Source: Chloroflexota bacterium
GTDB taxonomy: Bacteria; Chloroflexota; UBA4733
Direction: 5' to 3'
DNA length: 27,116 nt
Assembly: GCA_023489405.1 (NCBI GenBank)
Contig: JAMDCW010000096.1
Location: 1-27,116, forward strand
The position numbers and the translations under genes are program-made. Below are positions 23,701 through 27,116 of this stretch, one piece after another; position 1 is the first letter of the stretch; the number at the start of each line of letters is the position of its first letter. Below the pieces are notes generated by a model that did not search any database, was not told where the DNA came from, and saw only the letters and a program-made list of their open reading frames with translations.

Positions 23701-24333
23701 GTGCTCTTTGAGCGTGATCAACGCATCGTATGTATCGGCGATAGCATTACGGATTGTGGCCGCCGTCAAGAAGCAGCTCCCTTTGGTAACGGATACGTCT
23801 CCTTGGTGCGTGCCTTCCTCCTCGCACGCTATCCCGCGTTGAATATCGGGATTTCCAATGAAGGCATAAGCGGGGATACGATTCGTGACCTAGCCCAACG
23901 ATGGTCTACCGATGTCATCGATCATCGACCGCATTGGGTCTCCATCATGATCGGTATCAATGACGTCTGGCGTTGGATGACTGGGCGATACTCCGAAGCA
24001 GTCCCGCTGGATGAATATCACCAGACATACAAGAGCCTGTTGGAGCGGACAGTATCTGAAATACAAGCCAGGATCATCTTGCTCCAGCCTTTTCTCGTTG
24101 AACCAAACATACAGGACCCTTTCCGCCTTCGCCTCGAACCGTATATCGAGGTCGTCAATAGGTTAGCGTCTGAATTTTCCGCAGTAATCGTTCCTACCCA
24201 AACAGCGTTCAATGAAGCGTTACAATCCCAACCAAGCAGCTTCTGGGCGAGAGATCGTGTCCACCCCACCGCCATTGGCCATGCCGTTCTCGCTCGGAGC
24301 TGGCTCCGCGCAGCCGGCTACGGTGATATATGA
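23701..24333 (+). CDS. SGNH/GDSL-family hydrolase
   Basis: This 210-residue cytoplasmic-looking hydrolase has no signal peptide. Block I is CIGDSITDCGR with the nucleophile serine near 15. Block II glycine lies in GISGDTIRD, block III asparagine in IGINDVWRW, and block V in DRVHPTAIGH with the Asp and His of the catalytic triad. All four SGNH residues are therefore present. The family includes esterases acting on acetylated sugars and lipids. Placement after a polysaccharide deacetylase suggests carbohydrate ester cleavage, which is only an inference. The start is GTG at 23701, with GAGAGG upstream. It lies 40 bases after the deacetylase gene and converges with the DUF3090 gene, the two stops being 13 bases apart. 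Confidence 0.88.
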   Translation: MLFERDQRIVCIGDSITDCGRRQEAAPFGNGYVSLVRAFLLARYPALNIGISNEGISGDTIRDLAQRWSTDVIDHRPHWVSIMIGINDVWRWMTGRYSEAVPLDEYHQTYKSLLERTVSEIQARIILLQPFLVEPNIQDPFRLRLEPYIEVVNRLASEFSAVIVPTQTAFNEALQSQPSSFWARDRVHPTAIGHAVLARSWLRAAGYGDI

Positions 24334-24346
24334 TGAAGGCCCAGCC

Positions 24347-24868
24347 TCAGTGCACATGGCCATTCGATAGAGCACATTGATGTGGCTCGTCGCCCAGAGG
24401 CTCTCCGCACAACGGGCAACGTGGCCGGCCAGCAGCCGCCACAGCAGCGATTTGCTGGCTCAGCCGGCTTGCCATCGCATATCCGAGACGTACAGTAAGG
24501 CGAGGGGGACGGTCTTCTTCTTCTTCTCCCACACTGTCCCCGGCAATAATCTGAAACTGCATATTGACGGGGTCATGACCAAGCTGAAGCTGCCCCACAC
24601 GAAACTCGAGCTGAGGGTTCAGTGGAAAATCGGTCACCAGACCGGATGGTAGCGAGAGCATCTCCCGCTGCAGTTCTTGAGGTGCGACCTGGCTCAACAC
24701 CTGCTCGAGAGCAAGTCCTAAAGCCACGAGCTGTTGCTTCTCGATCCAGAGCAGCGCGGCCGACGTGCCGGATCGGATCAGCAGGCGAAATGTGCGTCTT
24801 CCCGGTTCTCCAAGAGCATCTACATCAAGTCGAGTTGCCAAACCGAAGTCGAACTGTGCCTCAGCCAT
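24347..24868 (-). CDS. DUF3090 family protein
   Basis: This 173-residue protein is of unknown function. It matches DUF3090 from memory: an N-terminal LDVDALGEPGRRTFRLLIRS, a middle EFRVGQLQLGHDP, and a C-terminal CPLCGEPLGDEPHQCALSNG. The four C-terminal elements Cys-x2-Cys and His-x-Cys look like a zinc site. In Actinobacteria and Chloroflexota such genes usually sit beside a phosphoglycerate-mutase-like gene and an SCO1664-type gene. Neither is here. The ATG at 24868 is preceded by an in-frame TTG that would add one residue. The upstream spacer contains inverted repeats. A stretch GEEEEDRPP (acidic) separates the two halves. Confidence 0.85.
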   Translation of the reverse strand: MAEAQFDFGLATRLDVDALGEPGRRTFRLLIRSGTSAALLWIEKQQLVALGLALEQVLSQVAPQELQREMLSLPSGLVTDFPLNPQLEFRVGQLQLGHDPVNMQFQIIAGDSVGEEEEDRPPRLTVRLGYAMASRLSQQIAAVAAAGRPRCPLCGEPLGDEPHQCALSNGHVH

Positions 24869-24904
24869 CAATTGCGCTACACGCTCTTCTCTATTTCACT
24901 AAAG

Positions 24905-24961
24905 GGAGATAATGGAATACACCATCTCCGAGGGCCTGTTTCAGGCACTCACATTCGGAGA
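24905..24961. repeat. Nested inverted repeats upstream of the DUF3090 gene
   Basis: Within the 252-base divergent spacer 24869-25120, one hairpin pairs GGAGA(TAA)TGG with CCATCTCC at 24905-24929. A second pairs CTCCGA (from 24926) with TCGGAG (ending near 24960), enclosing GCCTG-TTT-CAGGC. The CTCC arm is shared, so the two folds are mutually exclusive. It would lie in the 5' leader of the DUF3090 transcript if that transcript starts further up. The rest of the spacer shows no clear element. Confidence 0.4.
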
Positions 24962-25120
24962 ACATTTTCTCTACTTTTTACGGTACAGCCGCTGCATTCC
25001 TCGCATCACAAAACAAAGCACTAAGACAGCTCTCGCGGAGTGTAGCATACATGCCGAACCGTGACGGAGAGCCAAAGCATCGTTTGTACTTCCCCCACTA
25101 TACCCCTTAGTATAAACGCT

Positions 25121-27116
25121 ATGCCAGAAGCTGATGAGCCCTTTTCTCCCGCTCGTGATCTCGCGATAACACTCGCTGATCTGGTTGCTCAAGCTGTTAC
25201 CGACCGGGGTCCAGCAGAAGCCATAAAGATCGTTCAAAAGGCACTCGCTCGAGCCGAACATATAGCTCACCGCATTGCACCCTGGCTAAGCCGATCTCCA
25301 TCATCACGATCCGCCTCACAGGTGCTCTACCGCATGCCTCTCGGCGAACGCTGGCGTAACGATCAAATCGCCCAGCTCGCCAGACATGTGCGAGCAGAGC
25401 TAGCTGATACCAGCGCGCTCGCAGAGAGAGCAGATGACATTGATATCCATCAAGAAAGTAACCTCCAAGACGCTATCACGACCGTCCTCGTCGGCCTACT
25501 CATACGTCCTCAGCCGTCTGCTACGATGGTGACAGATAACGCTCGCCGGCTTTTAGCTACCGTCGTCAACGACCAAGTGTTGTTGAAGCATCTTGTCGGC
25601 GAGCGTCCTGAAGAGATAGATCTTCCCTTGCCAGGACCAACGCTGGCCGTCCTACCTGTCGTAGTTCTCGCACTATGGATCGCTACTTACCTCCTTGCTC
25701 GATTCCACGGTCACTATATTGAGCAAGACACTGCGGAAATGACTCTCCTCATCACAGACGTCTATAAGTTCGGCAATGCTATCCCTTCCGTTGCTGTTCC
25801 TGTTGTCTATCCTTCAGGTTACGGCTTCCAGGCAATTAACATCTACCTCTTGCGCTTATCCGGTGTGTCGATACAGACGATCGAAACCCTTGTATGGCCA
25901 TTCTTCCTTGCTGCTGACGCATTCATGGCTTTTCTTGCTTTCTCAGAGATGACAGAAGATAAGCGTACTGGAGCCTTAGCGGCATTATTCCTTCTCTTAC
26001 AGCCAGATTTTCTCTTTACTGCATTGCGTGGATCGCACGAGAAAGTCACATATTTCCTCTTATTGACCGCGTTATTCTTACTATTCCGCAGTTATCATAG
26101 GCGTACTCAAGTTCGAATTTTCGCGAAATATGTTGTACTATTTTATATCTGCATGTTTAGCATCGTGTCTATTAACAGTACATTTGGTTCGTCTCTTATA
26201 GTTGCTGTCACCGGAAGTTTCTTTATTGGAGCATTTATTATATTTTTCGTTGATAACAATGATAGCAAATATCGGATATCACTTATCCGGTTAGGATATA
26301 TCTCAGGTGCCTCATTATTATTGCTATTCCTCGAGATTTTCTATTTCTACCATCCAAGCTCCGGTATATTCAATCAATTTCGGTCGGCTATGGATAGACT
26401 GGCCGGTTTTGTGCTAAACTTCAAAGCCATAGATAATCCATACGCTTATGTATCACTCGGTTGGAGAAGTGTTTACATCTACCTTATCATCACCTCATTC
26501 ACATGGATTACATTGGCGATATCGGGATTATCTTGGACAATACGCTCATGGCGAGTACTTTTTCACCAGAAATGGCAACACATGACAGATAGCCAGCGCC
26601 TTATGTGGCTTCTCTATGTTGGCCTAGCTATCCAGGTAGGTGTCGGTATCGCTGCCGATTTTAGTGGCGTTCTTGGCGCTAACTTACAGCTTCGCTTATT
26701 TCCAGTCTTCATGTTCATAGCAATCCCCACTAGTGCGAAGGCCATCCTCGCTATAATCGATAGAGCCGGTGGATGGTTGCAGCTCCACCGAATAACACGT
26801 GCCTTCACCAGTCTTAGCGTCGTTTTTTTCACGGTTTGTAGCGTCTTCAAGGCAACCAATGAACCATTGCTCAGTAACAAATGGACATTTTATACAACAC
26901 CAGAGCTCCAGGCGATATACTGGTTAGACGAGAAAGTGCCATCGATACCGGTATGGGCTGATGTCGATGAGCGCCTGCGAGAGGTCTACATCTTCTTTAC
27001 ACAAAATCCTCTCGCCACCCAGCGTTTTCCCCTGCCGGAACTACCCGAACAAGTGCCACTGGTGATGATGAGTACGACTACCCGCATACGCATGGCGCAG
27101 TTGGGAGTTCCTCCTC
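25121..27116 (+). CDS. Multi-pass membrane protein with soluble N-terminal domain, truncated at the right edge
   Basis: An open frame of 665 codons runs from ATG 25121 to the window end with no stop. Residues 1-170 are soluble, mostly helical and charged. The first membrane segment is at about 173-193, followed by an extracytoplasmic loop with IEQDTAEMTLL (200-210) and VYPSGYGFQAINIY (229-242). Some ten further hydrophobic segments follow, and then a soluble part from about 610. An acidic motif after the first segment and this topology resemble GT-C glycosyltransferases and related membrane proteins, but I do not recognise the family. TATAAA at 25111-25116 lies just before the ATG, and no ribosome binding site is seen, so a leaderless transcript is possible. 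From about 25,850 to 26,600 codons become A/T-rich (TTA, ATA, AAT), unlike the neighbours. Confidence 0.72.
   Translation, partial: MPEADEPFSPARDLAITLADLVAQAVTDRGPAEAIKIVQKALARAEHIAHRIAPWLSRSPSSRSASQVLYRMPLGERWRNDQIAQLARHVRAELADTSALAERADDIDIHQESNLQDAITTVLVGLLIRPQPSATMVTDNARRLLATVVNDQVLLKHLVGERPEEIDLPLPGPTLAVLPVVVLALWIATYLLARFHGHYIEQDTAEMTLLITDVYKFGNAIPSVAVPVVYPSGYGFQAINIYLLRLSGVSIQTIETLVWPFFLAADAFMAFLAFSEMTEDKRTGALAALFLLLQPDFLFTALRGSHEKVTYFLLLTALFLLFRSYHRRTQVRIFAKYVVLFYICMFSIVSINSTFGSSLIVAVTGSFFIGAFIIFFVDNNDSKYRISLIRLGYISGASLLLLFLEIFYFYHPSSGIFNQFRSAMDRLAGFVLNFKAIDNPYAYVSLGWRSVYIYLIITSFTWITLAISGLSWTIRSWRVLFHQKWQHMTDSQRLMWLLYVGLAIQVGVGIAADFSGVLGANLQLRLFPVFMFIAIPTSAKAILAIIDRAGGWLQLHRITRAFTSLSVVFFTVCSVFKATNEPLLSNKWTFYTTPELQAIYWLDEKVPSIPVWADVDERLREVYIFFTQNPLATQRFPLPELPEQVPLVMMSTTTRIRMAQLGVPP

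Noticed and set aside
24971..25270. Minus-strand open frame of 99 codons in the divergent spacer.
   Set aside because: It overlaps the start of the long membrane-protein frame, has no ribosome binding site or recognisable motif, and its composition is Cys/Ser/Tyr scattered as in shadow frames.
1..27116. tRNA, rRNA, CRISPR arrays, insertion sequences, phage or plasmid genes.
   Set aside because: Reading both strands gave no cloverleaf-type sequence, no regularly spaced repeats, and no transposase, integrase or replication motif.

Overview
The window looks like chromosomal DNA from a bacterium of the phylum Chloroflexota or a close relative. This is inferred from gene content and was not checked by any search. 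The supporting genes are a HAS-barrel/NurA pair, a fused MoaD-MoaE molybdopterin synthase, a DUF3090 protein, a 774-residue bifunctional Rel enzyme, and frequent GTG and TTG starts with good Shine-Dalgarno sequences. Base composition is moderate in G+C by eye, and drops clearly only inside the last, truncated gene. I see no insertion sequence, CRISPR array, rRNA or tRNA, and no gene-free stretch longer than 300 bases.

Layout. Positions 1-1470 (minus) hold nurA, followed downstream by the start of a HAS-barrel gene cut by the window edge. This is the NurA/HerA DNA-end processing neighbourhood. Position 1650 starts a fused moaD-moaE gene (plus). Positions 2372-7238 are all minus: a bifunctional class II aldolase/short-chain dehydrogenase of the RhaEW (YuxG) type, an AhpE-like peroxiredoxin, diaminopimelate decarboxylase (lysA) and a stand-alone RibD-type reductase translationally coupled to lysA.

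Positions 7513-19636 (plus) form the centrepiece, an eight-gene envelope and transport cluster. In order it encodes a very large membrane-anchored solute-binding protein with two carbohydrate-binding-like modules, two CUT1-type permeases, an NHL-repeat/TPR protein with a C-terminal membrane anchor, a Yip1-domain membrane protein, a large secreted protein resembling DUF5696, and two more CUT1 permeases. No ATPase and no regulator is encoded. The cluster is divergent from the RhaEW-type gene, and a TTGACA-N17-TACCAT promoter lies between them. My inference is a polysaccharide or oligosaccharide capture, processing and import system that borrows a shared ATPase encoded elsewhere. Its substrate may be rhamnose-containing, but that link rests only on adjacency. 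The two secreted proteins share the same short motif, QTSVGI, at or near the start of their mature chains, each followed by a low-complexity Ser/Thr/Ala linker.

Positions 19718-24333 (plus) carry rel, a membrane-anchored CE4 polysaccharide deacetylase overlapping the rel 3' end, and a small SGNH hydrolase. A DUF3090 gene (minus) faces them. After a 252-bp divergent spacer, a truncated multi-pass membrane protein, possibly GT-C-like, runs off the right edge.
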